Source of the DNA: UBA4781 sp963674975
GTDB taxonomy: Bacteria > Chloroflexota > Anaerolineae > Anaerolineales > Anaerolineaceae
Assembly (NCBI GenBank): GCA_963674975.1
Contig: OY771913.1
Coordinates: forward strand, 124,001 to 188,000
Direction of reading: 5' to 3'
DNA: 64,000 bases
The position numbers and the translations under genes are program-made. Below are positions 41,894 through 50,236 of the stretch, piece by piece. Under the pieces are notes generated by a model, which saw only the letters and a list, made by a program, of their open reading frames with translations, ran no database searches and was not told the DNA's origin. Every line of letters begins with the position of its first letter. Position 1 is the first letter of the stretch.

Positions 41894-43426
41894 ATGGTTC
41901 ATATAACCGGAAATACCTTAACCATTGAACAGATAGTAAAAGTCGCTTTTCAAAAGGAAAAAGTTGAAATTCAGGAAGGTGCAAAAGAAAGGATTGAAGC
42001 TTCTCATCAACGATTAATCGAAAATCTTGAAAAAGATTTTCCATATTACGGAGTGAATACCGGGTATGGAATTTTTCAAACAACAAAGATTTCATCCACT
42101 CATCTCATCGAATTGAACAGGAATTTGATCCTGAGCCATGCTGTCGGAGCGGGTCCTGATTTCGATGAGGCAACGATCAGGGCTGCTATGCTCATTCGAG
42201 CGAACTCTCTTGCGAAAGGATTCTCCGGTGTAAGATTGGATCTCATTCAGACCCTGGTCGATATGCTGAATAAGGGTGTAACTCCAAGAGTACGATCGCA
42301 GGGTTCCATGGGATCTTCAGGGGATCTGTGCCAACTGGCACAGATGGCGCTGGTGCTGACAAGAGATGAAAAGGACCTTGCCCGGGAATCAGGAGAAGCA
42401 TGGTATCAGGATGAACTGCTGGCAGGAAAGGATGCCATGCACGCAGCCGGTATTCCCAGATTACTGCTGGAACCAAAAGAAGGACTTGCCCTTATTAATG
42501 GAGCGACTTTCTCCGCCGCTCTGGGTGCGATCAACTGCTGGTATGCAGAGAAACTTTGTGCGTTTGCTGCCCGGAGCCTTGCGCTTTCTATGGAAGCCCT
42601 CCTGGCACGCAAAGAAGCATTCGACCCGCGCCTGCAGGATGTGAGAGGAATGAAGGGGCAGAAAAAGACTGCGGTGTTTGTTTGCGAGCAGATCGAGGGA
42701 AGCACTTTCATTAATGCATCCAACCATGTGCAGGATGGATATGCTGTTCGCTGTGCGCCGCAGGTGCACGGCAGTGTTGAAGATACACTGGAATATGTTG
42801 AGAAAATCATCACGCAGGAGATCAATGCCGCCACAGACAACCCGTTGATCTTTGAAAATGGAGATGTCATTTCGGGTGGTAATTTCCATGGAGAACCTGT
42901 TGCGCTGGGTATGGATTTTCTGGGTATCGCGCTGGCTGAACTGGGCGCTATTACCGAGCGCAGAATATTCCGTTTGCTGGATTCGAATTTAAATAACGGA
43001 CTGCCTTTGATGCTGATTGCCGATAAAGAAAAAGCCGGTCTTGAATCAGGATTGATGATCCCGCAGTATACCGCGGCTTCACTTGCAATGGAAAACCAGC
43101 AGCTGGCAAATTCCGATGCAGTGCATTCACTGCCAACGTCAGCCAATCAGGAAGACCATAATTCAAACTCATTGACCGCTGCAAGGCATACGCATACGAT
43201 CGCGGACAATGTACTGCGGATCATTGCGATCGAAATATACACTGCTGCGCATGCGGTTGAGATCAGAAAAGAACAGTCCCCGGACCAGGAATTAGGAAAA
43301 GGAACTGTTCAGTTTTTTGAACAGGTGAGAACCATTGTGCCATTTTACAGGCATGATACGATCTGGGGAGATGAGATCAACAAAGTATTAAAATGGCTGG
43401 AAGATTCTATTTTTATGGAAGAATAA
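41894..43426 (+). CDS. hutH: Histidine ammonia-lyase-type enzyme with unusual cofactor triad
   Basis: The 510-residue protein aligns along its length with aromatic amino acid ammonia-lyases: Y-G-V-N-T-G-Y-G near residue 53, R-N-L-I-L-S-H-A-V-G near residue 78, the MIO cofactor site at residues 141-143, T-D-N-P-L near residue 313 and N-Q-E-D-H-N near residue 416. The S-H-A stretch is typical of histidine- rather than tyrosine-specific enzymes. It would deaminate histidine to urocanate. The triad that forms the MIO group is Ser-Ser-Gly, not the usual Ala-Ser-Gly, and the following P-L-A-H is Q-L-A-Q. No other hut genes are nearby; smpB precedes it by two bases. Confidence 0.85.
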   Translation: MVHITGNTLTIEQIVKVAFQKEKVEIQEGAKERIEASHQRLIENLEKDFPYYGVNTGYGIFQTTKISSTHLIELNRNLILSHAVGAGPDFDEATIRAAMLIRANSLAKGFSGVRLDLIQTLVDMLNKGVTPRVRSQGSMGSSGDLCQLAQMALVLTRDEKDLARESGEAWYQDELLAGKDAMHAAGIPRLLLEPKEGLALINGATFSAALGAINCWYAEKLCAFAARSLALSMEALLARKEAFDPRLQDVRGMKGQKKTAVFVCEQIEGSTFINASNHVQDGYAVRCAPQVHGSVEDTLEYVEKIITQEINAATDNPLIFENGDVISGGNFHGEPVALGMDFLGIALAELGAITERRIFRLLDSNLNNGLPLMLIADKEKAGLESGLMIPQYTAASLAMENQQLANSDAVHSLPTSANQEDHNSNSLTAARHTHTIADNVLRIIAIEIYTAAHAVEIRKEQSPDQELGKGTVQFFEQVRTIVPFYRHDTIWGDEINKVLKWLEDSIFMEE

Positions 43427-43470
43427 GCTAATTACGTTTGACTTTCAAAGAGTAGGTTGGTAAGCTTGAT

Positions 43471-44616
43471 ATGATGAAGAACAAGAATAATTATTCACGT
43501 AGAGAATTTCTAAAGAAATCACTATTCGGTTTAGGTGGAATGGCGTTTCTGGCAAATTACAAGCCTGGCAGGCTGGCGGACAGTCTGGGTTATTTGGATG
43601 AATATACCAGTACTGAATATTTTCTACGAAATGCGGTTCCGGTTGCTAATGGAACGATCAGTTTATGGACAAAGCCTTCTGATGAATCAGCGGTGATCAG
43701 AAGTCTGGGAGTAGACGAAGTACTGCCCTGGAATAGAGAAGTGATCGGGAAATCTCCGTCAGGGCGGAACAACAACCGCTGGGTAGAAACACCTGAAGGA
43801 TATGTGTATCAACCAAGCATCCAAAAAGTGCAGAATTTACCTAACCAGCCGGTTTCTGAGATCCCGAATGTGAATGGTGCGCCGGGAATGTGGGCAGAAG
43901 TGACCGTGCCGTATGTGAAGATGAGCCTGGATGGCACCACTCCATTAGCGCCGTGGCTTGGAGGTGTTTCATCGGAATTCTGGCGATTGTATTACAGTCA
44001 GGTTGTATGGATCGATCAGATGAGAGTGGATACGGATGGCACTGTTTATTACCGCATCAATGAAGATATGGGGCATGGATATGGTTATGGAGATATTTTC
44101 TGGGCAGATGCAACCGCTTTCAGACCGCTCACCGATGAGGATATTTCACCGATCCATCCGGAAGGAGCAGACAAGAGCATTGTCGTCAATGTAAACCAGC
44201 AGACGCTATCATGCATGGAAGGGACAAATGAAGTGTATTTCTGCCGCGTTTCAACAGGCATGAAATATGATGAATATGGACAACCTGCTGAAAGCTGGGT
44301 AACCCCGGTGGGAGATCACTGGATATGGAGAAAAACCATTTCTCTGCATATGAGCGGAGGAACAACCGGCGCCGGTTGGGATACTATGGCGGTGCCCTGG
44401 ACATGTCTATTTGTTGGATCCGGTGTATCCATTCATGCTACTTTCTGGCACAGCGATTTCGGAACAGCCCGTTCTCACGGATGCGTGAATGCAAGCCCGG
44501 AGGATGCGAAATGGGTATTCCGGTGGACGATGCCGTCGATCAGTTTGATCCCCGGTGATCTGACCATGACCGATTACAGTGGAACCATGGTGCATGTGAA
44601 AGAACCTCTTTATTGA
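43471..44616 (+). CDS. Tat-exported L,D-transpeptidase with SH3-like domain
   Basis: The 381-residue protein starts with a twin-arginine signal (S-R-R-E-F-L-K-K at residues 9-16) followed by a short hydrophobic stretch. Residues about 40-230 contain SH3-like segments. The YkuD catalytic domain covers about residues 230-375 and has H-S-D-F-G-T-A-R-S-H-G-C-V-N with the nucleophile Cys338. It would form or attach 3-3 peptidoglycan cross-links or proteins outside the membrane. The start is preceded by TTGACT (43438-43443) and TAAGCT (43461-43466) with 17 bases between, which would place the transcription start at the start codon. Confidence 0.88.
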   Translation: MMKNKNNYSRREFLKKSLFGLGGMAFLANYKPGRLADSLGYLDEYTSTEYFLRNAVPVANGTISLWTKPSDESAVIRSLGVDEVLPWNREVIGKSPSGRNNNRWVETPEGYVYQPSIQKVQNLPNQPVSEIPNVNGAPGMWAEVTVPYVKMSLDGTTPLAPWLGGVSSEFWRLYYSQVVWIDQMRVDTDGTVYYRINEDMGHGYGYGDIFWADATAFRPLTDEDISPIHPEGADKSIVVNVNQQTLSCMEGTNEVYFCRVSTGMKYDEYGQPAESWVTPVGDHWIWRKTISLHMSGGTTGAGWDTMAVPWTCLFVGSGVSIHATFWHSDFGTARSHGCVNASPEDAKWVFRWTMPSISLIPGDLTMTDYSGTMVHVKEPLY

Positions 44617-44632
44617 CATCAAAATAAATGCG

Positions 44633-45283
44633 ATGACCAATTTTTGGTGCTGGTTCTATAAAAAATATATCCTTGTATTTTGTGTTCTTCTCATATTGTT
44701 AACCATGGGGGCATTCCTTGCACCTGTGCTGGCTAATGGTGGGCATCCATTTACAGCGCGGATAGTTTACTCATTCTATCGGATCAGCTGTCATCAGCTT
44801 GCATATCGAACTTGGTTTCTTTTTGGTGAACAGACTTACTATCCTTTGCGGATGGCTGGAATTCAAGATGTAATTTCTTATGAAGAAATCTCCAAAAGTA
44901 CGACTGTGGATGTCACAGAAGCACAGGATTTCATTGGATCAACAACAGCAGGATATAAAACTGCACTCTGCCAGCGTGATATCGCAATTTTGATCGGGCT
45001 CATCCTCGCCGGGGTGGGATTTGGATTTTCAAAAAGAAGATGGGGAGCAATTCCAATCATCTATTGGATCATTCTGGGAGTACTACCGTTATTTCTGGAT
45101 GGCAGTGTGCAATTGATTCGAGGTATATTGCCAGATTTGGCAGCCTGTTATTCATGGGAAAGTACACCGCTGCTGCGCACAACCACCGGCTGCTTGTTTG
45201 GTTTTACCACAGGCTTGTTCCTATTCCCGAAACTAGAACAAACGTTATGGACGACGAAGAACAATCATAACTGCAGGGAGTGA
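44633..45283 (+). CDS. DUF2085-family membrane protein
   Basis: This 216-residue protein has about four membrane helices (residues 8-28, 110-128, 136-155 and 180-200). It shows R-I-S-C-H-Q-L near residue 50 and A-L-C-Q-R-D near residue 115, the C-H-Q and Cys-containing motifs that mark DUF2085. The family's function is unknown. It has no clear ribosome binding site and follows the transpeptidase gene by 16 bases. PgeF follows after nine bases. Confidence 0.75.
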   Translation: MTNFWCWFYKKYILVFCVLLILLTMGAFLAPVLANGGHPFTARIVYSFYRISCHQLAYRTWFLFGEQTYYPLRMAGIQDVISYEEISKSTTVDVTEAQDFIGSTTAGYKTALCQRDIAILIGLILAGVGFGFSKRRWGAIPIIYWIILGVLPLFLDGSVQLIRGILPDLAACYSWESTPLLRTTTGCLFGFTTGLFLFPKLEQTLWTTKNNHNCRE

Positions 45284-45292
45284 CAAATATAA

Positions 45293-46078
45293 ATGGCTTT
45301 TCAAGAACAAAATGGATTACGCTATTTCACCCTATCTTCCTTCGAAGAGCAGAACATCCCGCACGGTTTTTTTACCCGACATGGCGGTGTAAGCCCGGCA
45401 CCATGGATTTCATTGAATGCGGCTACTTCGGTGGGAGATAGTCGGGAGCATGTGATCGAAAACAGGAATCGTATCCTGAGCGTTTTCGGGAAAAAGTATG
45501 ATGCGGTTTTCGATACATGGCAGATCCACAGTGATATCGTTCAGTGTTCAGAAGAACCACGACCTGTGGACGAGCAACATAAAAAAGGGGATGCAGTCAT
45601 GACATCTAACCCTGATGTCGCTCTCATGATGGTTTTTGCAGATTGCGTACCGGTGCTTTTCTATGACACAAAGAAAAAGGTGATCGCTATTGCGCATGCC
45701 GGCTGGCAGGGTACGGTGAAGCATATTGTCTGCCGGACTGTCGAAAAAATGCAGCATGAATATGGATCGGAAACAGGGGATATCATAGCGGGGATCGGTC
45801 CTTCTATTGGTGTAGATCATTATGAAATTGGAGAGTCAACCGCGAACATTGTAGAAGAGAGTTTTCCGGATGATAAAGAGCGAGTATTGAAATATATTCA
45901 TGGAAAACCACATTTTGATATGTGGCAGGCAAATGCACTGCTGCTTGAGAGATATTCATTGAAATCAATTGAAATTGCAGGGCTATGTACTGCCTGCGAT
46001 CTGGAAAATTGGTATTCACATCGCGCCGAAAATGGAAATACAGGACGTTTTGCAGCGGTGCTAACTTTAGAAATATGA
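45293..46078 (+). CDS. pgeF: Peptidoglycan editing factor PgeF (YfiH family)
   Basis: The 261-residue protein has the family's zinc and substrate residues: H-G-F-F-T-R-H-G-G near the start, D-A-V-M-T near residue 101, F-A-D-C-V-P-V near residue 117 with the catalytic Cys, and H-A-G-W-Q-G-T near residue 139. Older databases call it a laccase-domain polyphenol oxidase; work on E. coli YfiH showed that it removes misincorporated serine-containing muropeptide precursors and has purine nucleoside activity. Its stop overlaps the next start (ATGA). MurA and an L,D-transpeptidase elsewhere in the window fit a peptidoglycan-bearing cell. Confidence 0.92.
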   Translation: MAFQEQNGLRYFTLSSFEEQNIPHGFFTRHGGVSPAPWISLNAATSVGDSREHVIENRNRILSVFGKKYDAVFDTWQIHSDIVQCSEEPRPVDEQHKKGDAVMTSNPDVALMMVFADCVPVLFYDTKKKVIAIAHAGWQGTVKHIVCRTVEKMQHEYGSETGDIIAGIGPSIGVDHYEIGESTANIVEESFPDDKERVLKYIHGKPHFDMWQANALLLERYSLKSIEIAGLCTACDLENWYSHRAENGNTGRFAAVLTLEI

Positions 46079-46353
46079 AAGAACTTTATTTAGAGATCAA
46101 GGCTGTTCCTAATGCTCCAAAAACCGAAATCGCCGGTTTTATGGAAAATGATGTGCTTAAGATAAAGGTAAAAGCTATCCCTGAAAAGGGAAAAGCCAAT
46201 AAGGAATTGATCCGATTTTTGGCTGAGATCTTTGAGGTGAAGAAGAGGGATGTTCTATTGATTTCGGGAGAAGCATCACGACTGAAGCATTTCAAGATTG
46301 ACGGGAAAGACCAGTCTGATCTTCAGCAGATCATTGATTCGATGGGGAAGTGA
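46075..46353 (+). CDS. DUF167/YggU-family protein
   Basis: This 92-residue protein has the family stretch A-V-P-N-A-P-K-T-E-I near residue 10 and the conserved P-E-K-G-K-A-N-K-E-L-I near residue 38, ending with S-G-E-A-S-R-L-K. Its function is unknown although it is widely conserved. The ATG at 46075 overlaps the pgeF stop by four bases, so the two are translationally coupled. Its stop touches that of the opposite-strand gene. Confidence 0.9.
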   Translation: MKELYLEIKAVPNAPKTEIAGFMENDVLKIKVKAIPEKGKANKELIRFLAEIFEVKKRDVLLISGEASRLKHFKIDGKDQSDLQQIIDSMGK

Positions 46354-47052
46354 TCATTTATGATAAAGAATACGACCGCAAGTGGGACAGAAAAAAATCA
46401 CTGATTGCTGATGAGTTTTCTGACGCTCACTGGGGGTAAGCTGTGTTCCACATGCCGAGCAGGCATCATTTTCAAGGATGGTAATTGCCAATCCGTTTTT
46501 CTTTTTCCGCAGAGCTTCATAACGGGTAAGCAAACCCTGTTCGACGGAAGCAAGCACCACATCACGTTTTCTCAATAAACGTTCAGATTCATGCGTCAGG
46601 CTCTCTTTCCGCGCCTGCAGTTGCGATTGGGTAGTTTCGAATTTTGAAGCAACCTGATTCAGGGCATTCTTTGCCTGCTGTTGAGATTTCTGGATCTCTT
46701 CCAGTTTAATCATTTGATCTAACTGCTTATCTTCAAGAGTAGAAATTGCTCTTTTTAGATACTGAATTTCCTGCTGCAGATCCTGCAGTTCTTTTGGATT
46801 CTGCACTTTCCCGCTGTAAAGAGTGGAATCACTCTGAGAAAGTTTAACTTTTTTTTGTTCGATCTCTTCGATGATCAAATTCAATGCCTGCTGATTGGAA
46901 TTGACCTTTTCCTGGATGGAAAGCAGATTTTGATTGGCTCTTTCCACATCGTCATTTTTCCCAATCGTGGATTCAATGGTTGCGATTTCAGCTTGAAAGG
47001 TGTCGAGCTGAGTATCAATTGCTTGCAGTTCAAAGAGGTTTGTAAGATTCAT
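46354..47052 (-). CDS. Coiled-coil protein with C4 zinc ribbon (PF02591-type)
   Basis: The 232-residue protein is a long coiled coil (residues about 10-180, rich in Gln, Glu, Lys and Leu heptads) followed by a zinc ribbon with C-S-A-C-G near residue 196 and C-P-T-C-G near the end. The layout matches the CT398-like zinc ribbon family, which has been linked to flagellar export or RNA polymerase in other phyla, without a settled function. I take the ATG at 47052 rather than a TTG six codons upstream. Neither has a ribosome binding site. Confidence 0.8.
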   Translation of the reverse strand: MNLTNLFELQAIDTQLDTFQAEIATIESTIGKNDDVERANQNLLSIQEKVNSNQQALNLIIEEIEQKKVKLSQSDSTLYSGKVQNPKELQDLQQEIQYLKRAISTLEDKQLDQMIKLEEIQKSQQQAKNALNQVASKFETTQSQLQARKESLTHESERLLRKRDVVLASVEQGLLTRYEALRKKKNGLAITILENDACSACGTQLTPSERQKTHQQSVIFFCPTCGRILYHK

Positions 47053-47137
47053 TTTATTTTTGGCAGGCAAATTTTTATATAAATTATTAATTTATATGAC
47101 ATTCATAATACAATATCATAACATGCAAATAATTTTA

Positions 47138-47166
47138 TTGAAAAAAAGAATACACGAACCTATAAT
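47138..47166 (+). promoter_or_regulatory. sigma-70-type promoter of the response regulator gene
   Basis: TTGAAA (47138-47143) and a perfect TATAAT (47161-47166) are spaced by 17 bases. The leader would be about 25 bases, with AGGAGG inside it. Confidence 0.75.
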
Positions 47167-47197
47167 CAAAATAGAGTATTTTTAGGAGGATGCAGCC

Positions 47198-47917
47198 ATG
47201 AGTTCACCGGTTTCAACGAATACAAAGATCCTTGTGATTGAAGATGAAGAGAGGATGGCTCGCTTTGTCAGATTGAACCTGGAACAGGATGGTTTTCAGG
47301 TGAGTGAAGCATTAACCGGCAGAGAAGGTCTGGATAAACTGCGCACGTTCATGCCGGACCTGATCCTTCTGGATATCATGCTTCCCGATCTGGATGGTTT
47401 TGAACTGCTGAAAATGATCAGGGAGATCGACACCGTTCCTGTGATCATGCTGACGGCAAAAAGCGAAGAAGAGGATAAAGTACGCGGATTGGAACTGGGA
47501 GCGGATGATTACATCACCAAACCTTTCAGCCCGCGCGAACTGGTCAGCCGCGTGAAAGCCGTGCTGCGCAGAATAGATTCGTCGAATGTCAGCTCTAATG
47601 AGATGATCGAAGTAGATGACCGGTTGAAAATTGATTTCAACAGGCGTGAAATCTGGGTTGAAGGAAAGCTGGTGAAACTGCGCCCGACAGAGTACCGCCT
47701 GCTGTATCATCTTGTTCAAAATGCGGGTTGGGTTTTAACATACGATCAAATTCTCTCACGCGTGTGGGGCTATGAGTATCGTGATGAACCGCATTATGTG
47801 CGCCTGTACATTAATTATCTGCGTCAAAAATTGGAGAAAGATCCATCCAATCCTAAATATATTCTTACCGAGCGTGGTGTAGGATACCGCTTTTTTGATT
47901 ATCGAAGAAAAAAATAA
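47198..47917 (+). CDS. OmpR/PhoB-family response regulator
   Basis: The 239-residue protein has a receiver domain (residues about 9-125) with the phosphoacceptor Asp59 in L-L-D-I-M-L-P, the acidic pair near residue 16 and the Lys of P-F-S-P-R-E near residue 110, and a winged-helix DNA-binding domain (about 140-235) ending in G-V-G-Y-R-F. It is an orphan: no histidine kinase gene adjoins it. AGGAGG precedes the ATG, and a strong promoter and terminator make it a single-gene unit. Confidence 0.94.
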   Translation: MSSPVSTNTKILVIEDEERMARFVRLNLEQDGFQVSEALTGREGLDKLRTFMPDLILLDIMLPDLDGFELLKMIREIDTVPVIMLTAKSEEEDKVRGLELGADDYITKPFSPRELVSRVKAVLRRIDSSNVSSNEMIEVDDRLKIDFNRREIWVEGKLVKLRPTEYRLLYHLVQNAGWVLTYDQILSRVWGYEYRDEPHYVRLYINYLRQKLEKDPSNPKYILTERGVGYRFFDYRRKK

Positions 47918-47941
47918 AGATTTAAGTTTTATAAAAAATAT

Positions 47942-47984
47942 ATACAGCGCTTGTATTTTATTAACACAAGCGCTGTATTATTTT
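47942..47984 (+). terminator. Intrinsic terminator after the response regulator
   Basis: ATACAGCGCTTGT (47942-47954) and ACAAGCGCTGTAT (47966-47978) form a 13-base stem with an 11-base loop, followed by TATTTT. It lies close to the Hsp20 gene and could also be part of its control region. Confidence 0.8.
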
Positions 47985-48004
47985 CACTGTAGAAGGAGGT
48001 CGAA

Positions 48005-48445
48005 ATGACTAAGATAATAAAAAATGATCCATTTTATGATATTGTAAGTGCCCGCGACTCAATGGACAGAATGATTGATAATTATTTCGGTCGTTTACCA
48101 ATGACATTTGAAGGATATGGTGTCATCGATCTCGATCTGTATCAAACAGACAACGATGTTGTGGTCGAAGCATCTATCCCTGGAATTGACCCGGATGATA
48201 TCAATATCTCTGTGGCGGGTGAAGTGTTAACCATTAAAGGTGAAGTGAAGAATGAGACAGAATCGAAAAATACCGATTATCATATCAAAGAACGCAGATA
48301 CGGCAGCTTTAGTCGATCCATCTCGCTTCCAACACAGGTTGTAGCGGATAAGGCTAATGCGGAATTCAAGAATGGAATTCTCAAATTAACTTTGCCGAAA
48401 GCGGAAGAGGTCAAGCCTAAAACCATCACGGTGAAGGCTAAATAA
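48005..48445 (+). CDS. Hsp20-family small heat-shock protein
   Basis: This 146-residue protein has an alpha-crystallin domain (residues about 40-135) with the opening V-I-D-L-D-L-Y-Q-T-D, the E-A-S-I-P-G-I-D stretch near residue 58, and the C-terminal A-x-x-x-N-G-I-L-K-L-T-L-P-K motif. The final K-P-K-T-I-T-V-K holds the I-x-V-type tail used in oligomer formation. It is an ATP-independent chaperone that holds unfolding proteins. AAGGAGG lies six bases before the ATG. A CIRCE element is not visible. Confidence 0.93.
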   Translation: MTKIIKNDPFYDIVSARDSMDRMIDNYFGRLPMTFEGYGVIDLDLYQTDNDVVVEASIPGIDPDDINISVAGEVLTIKGEVKNETESKNTDYHIKERRYGSFSRSISLPTQVVADKANAEFKNGILKLTLPKAEEVKPKTITVKAK

Positions 48446-48484
48446 AGCCTCAAGAAGATTAGAATTATATAAGTAAAAAAAGAG

Positions 48485-48534
48485 AACCTTTCCGATTTCG
48501 AAAAATCTTGTAAAATGACGGAAAGGTTTTCTAA
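48485..48534 (+). terminator. Hairpin and T-rich tail after the Hsp20 gene
   Basis: AACCTTTCCG (48485-48494) and CGGAAAGGTT (48519-48528) pair across a 24-base loop and are followed by TTCTAATT. The long loop makes it a weaker terminator. It lies just before the thioredoxin gene. Confidence 0.5.
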
Positions 48535-48557
48535 TTAAAACGCAGGAGAAAAAGAAA

Positions 48558-48908
48558 ATGAATGAACCAATCCATGTTACAGATTCAGCTTTCCAAAAAT
48601 CTGTACTAGACTCACCCGTACCGGTAATTGTTGATTTCTGGGCGCCCTGGTGTGGTCCATGTAAAATGGTGGCACCAATTCTGGAAAAGATAGCCAAAGA
48701 TTACGATGGAAAGATCATTGTAGCAAAAGTAAACACAGATGAAAATCAAGAATGGGCTTCCCGCTATGGAGTGCAGGGAATTCCCACCATGCTTTTCATT
48801 GCTGAAGGGAAAGTGATCCACAGACAGGTCGGATCGATTCCTGAAGGGATGCTGCGTGACGCAGTTGATCAGTTCTTGTCTGTCGTAAAAGAAACCAAGA
48901 AAGCGTAA
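48558..48908 (+). CDS. trxA: Thioredoxin
   Basis: The 116-residue protein has the active site W-C-G-P-C-K with Cys32 and Cys35, a conserved cis-Pro in G-I-P-T-M near residue 76 and the closing helix of the fold. It reduces disulfides of cytoplasmic proteins. AGGAGA precedes the ATG. It is a single gene placed between the Hsp20 gene and the convergent murA. Confidence 0.96.
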   Translation: MNEPIHVTDSAFQKSVLDSPVPVIVDFWAPWCGPCKMVAPILEKIAKDYDGKIIVAKVNTDENQEWASRYGVQGIPTMLFIAEGKVIHRQVGSIPEGMLRDAVDQFLSVVKETKKA

Positions 48909-48919
48909 ACTGTGAAATA

Positions 48920-48945
48920 AAAAAGACCTGTGCAGGTCTTTTTTA
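48920..48945. terminator. Bidirectional intrinsic terminator
   Basis: AAAAAGACCTG and CAGGTCTTTTT pair around a two-base centre between the convergent trxA and murA genes. Both strands leave a T-rich tail. Confidence 0.85.
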
Positions 48946-48947
48946 TT

Positions 48948-50222
48948 TTAACACCGCTCTATAGAAGCACCCAGGGCGGTTAATTTTTCGTCGATCTTTT
49001 CATAACCACGATCGATCTGTTTGATATTACGTATCGTGGATGTCCCTGACGCAGAAAGTGATGCCAGAAGCAGGGAGATACCTGCACGAATATCCGGTCC
49101 GGAAAGATCATCTCCATATAACTGGCTGGGACCCTGAACGATACAACGGTGGGGATCACACAGCACAATTTGAGCTCCCATATTTGCTAATTTATCTGTG
49201 AAAAACATACGGCTGGGGTACATCCAATCATGGAAAAGGATGGTTCCTTTAGATTGTGTTGCCACAACAATGGCGATACTCATTAGATCAGTTGGAAAAG
49301 CAGGCCAGGGCATCACACTGATAACCGGGATGGCATTATTCAGATCGGGATCGATGCAGAGGCATTGATCGGAAGGCACAAAGATGTCTTTTCCATCATC
49401 CTGCCAATCCACGCCGAGGCGATTGAATACAAGTTTGACCATAGATAAATATTGTGGACCTGCGTTTTTGATCGTGATCTCCCCTTTTGTTACCGCGGCA
49501 GCTCCGATGAAGCTGACTACTTCGAGATAATCAGGACCAATGGTAAATTCTCCACCACCAAGTCTTGCAACCCCATCGATTTCAAGAGTATTGGAACCGA
49601 TGTTATCGATCTTCGCACCAAGCTGATTCAAGAATAGACACAACTCCTGAATATGCGGCTCTGATGCTGCATTACGTATGATCGTTTTTCCTTCAGCAAG
49701 AACGCTTGCCATGATCGCATTTTCTGTTGCAGTCACACTCGCTTCATCAAGAAGAATGTCAGCGCCGGTCAATTTATCGCAGTGAAAGGTGAAGATACGA
49801 TTGTATTCAACCTCAACGCCTAATTTTTGCAGTGCAAGAATATGGGTATCAACCCTTCTTCTTCCGATAACATCCCCTCCGGGTGGGGGGAGAGTGATAG
49901 AACCGGAGCGTGCCAGCATGGGTCCTGCTAATAAGATCGATGCCCGAATCATTTTGCACAAATCCGGATCAAGATCTGCAGGACGGATCTCTGCAGCATG
50001 AACTTTCATTGAATGTCCATTGAGCTTTTCAAATTGAACTCCCAGACTCTCCAGGAGAGCACACATTGAACGCACGTCCAAGATATCGGGGACATTATGC
50101 AGAATAATCGGTTGATCGGTTAAAATACACGCCGCGAGGATAGGCAGTGCAGCATTTTTATTCCCTGAAGGTGTAACCTCACCTTTTAATGGAATTCCCC
50201 CCTCAATGACGAATTTATCCAT
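48948..50222 (-). CDS. murA: UDP-N-acetylglucosamine 1-carboxyvinyltransferase (MurA) with Asp at the fosfomycin site
   Basis: The 424-residue enzyme transfers enolpyruvate to UDP-GlcNAc, the first committed step of peptidoglycan synthesis. It has P-S-G-N-K-N-A-A-L-P near residue 18 (Lys of the active site), the loop P-G-G-D-V-I-G-R-R-R, and a long R-A-G-I-S-L-L-L stretch near residue 390. In E. coli the loop is G-G-C-T-I-G with Cys115, the residue attacked by fosfomycin. Here the place is held by Asp117. Mycobacteria and chlamydiae carry the same change and are intrinsically fosfomycin-resistant. GGAGG lies seven bases before the ATG. It follows the SIS gene after 14 bases. Confidence 0.95.
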   Translation of the reverse strand: MDKFVIEGGIPLKGEVTPSGNKNAALPILAACILTDQPIILHNVPDILDVRSMCALLESLGVQFEKLNGHSMKVHAAEIRPADLDPDLCKMIRASILLAGPMLARSGSITLPPPGGDVIGRRRVDTHILALQKLGVEVEYNRIFTFHCDKLTGADILLDEASVTATENAIMASVLAEGKTIIRNAASEPHIQELCLFLNQLGAKIDNIGSNTLEIDGVARLGGGEFTIGPDYLEVVSFIGAAAVTKGEITIKNAGPQYLSMVKLVFNRLGVDWQDDGKDIFVPSDQCLCIDPDLNNAIPVISVMPWPAFPTDLMSIAIVVATQSKGTILFHDWMYPSRMFFTDKLANMGAQIVLCDPHRCIVQGPSQLYGDDLSGPDIRAGISLLLASLSASGTSTIRNIKQIDRGYEKIDEKLTALGASIERC

Positions 50223-50236
50223 TAAAGTACCTCCGT

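Noticed and set aside
45293..46078. Annotation of the YfiH-type protein as laccase
   Set aside because: The family name is historical; the characterised E. coli relative edits peptidoglycan precursors.
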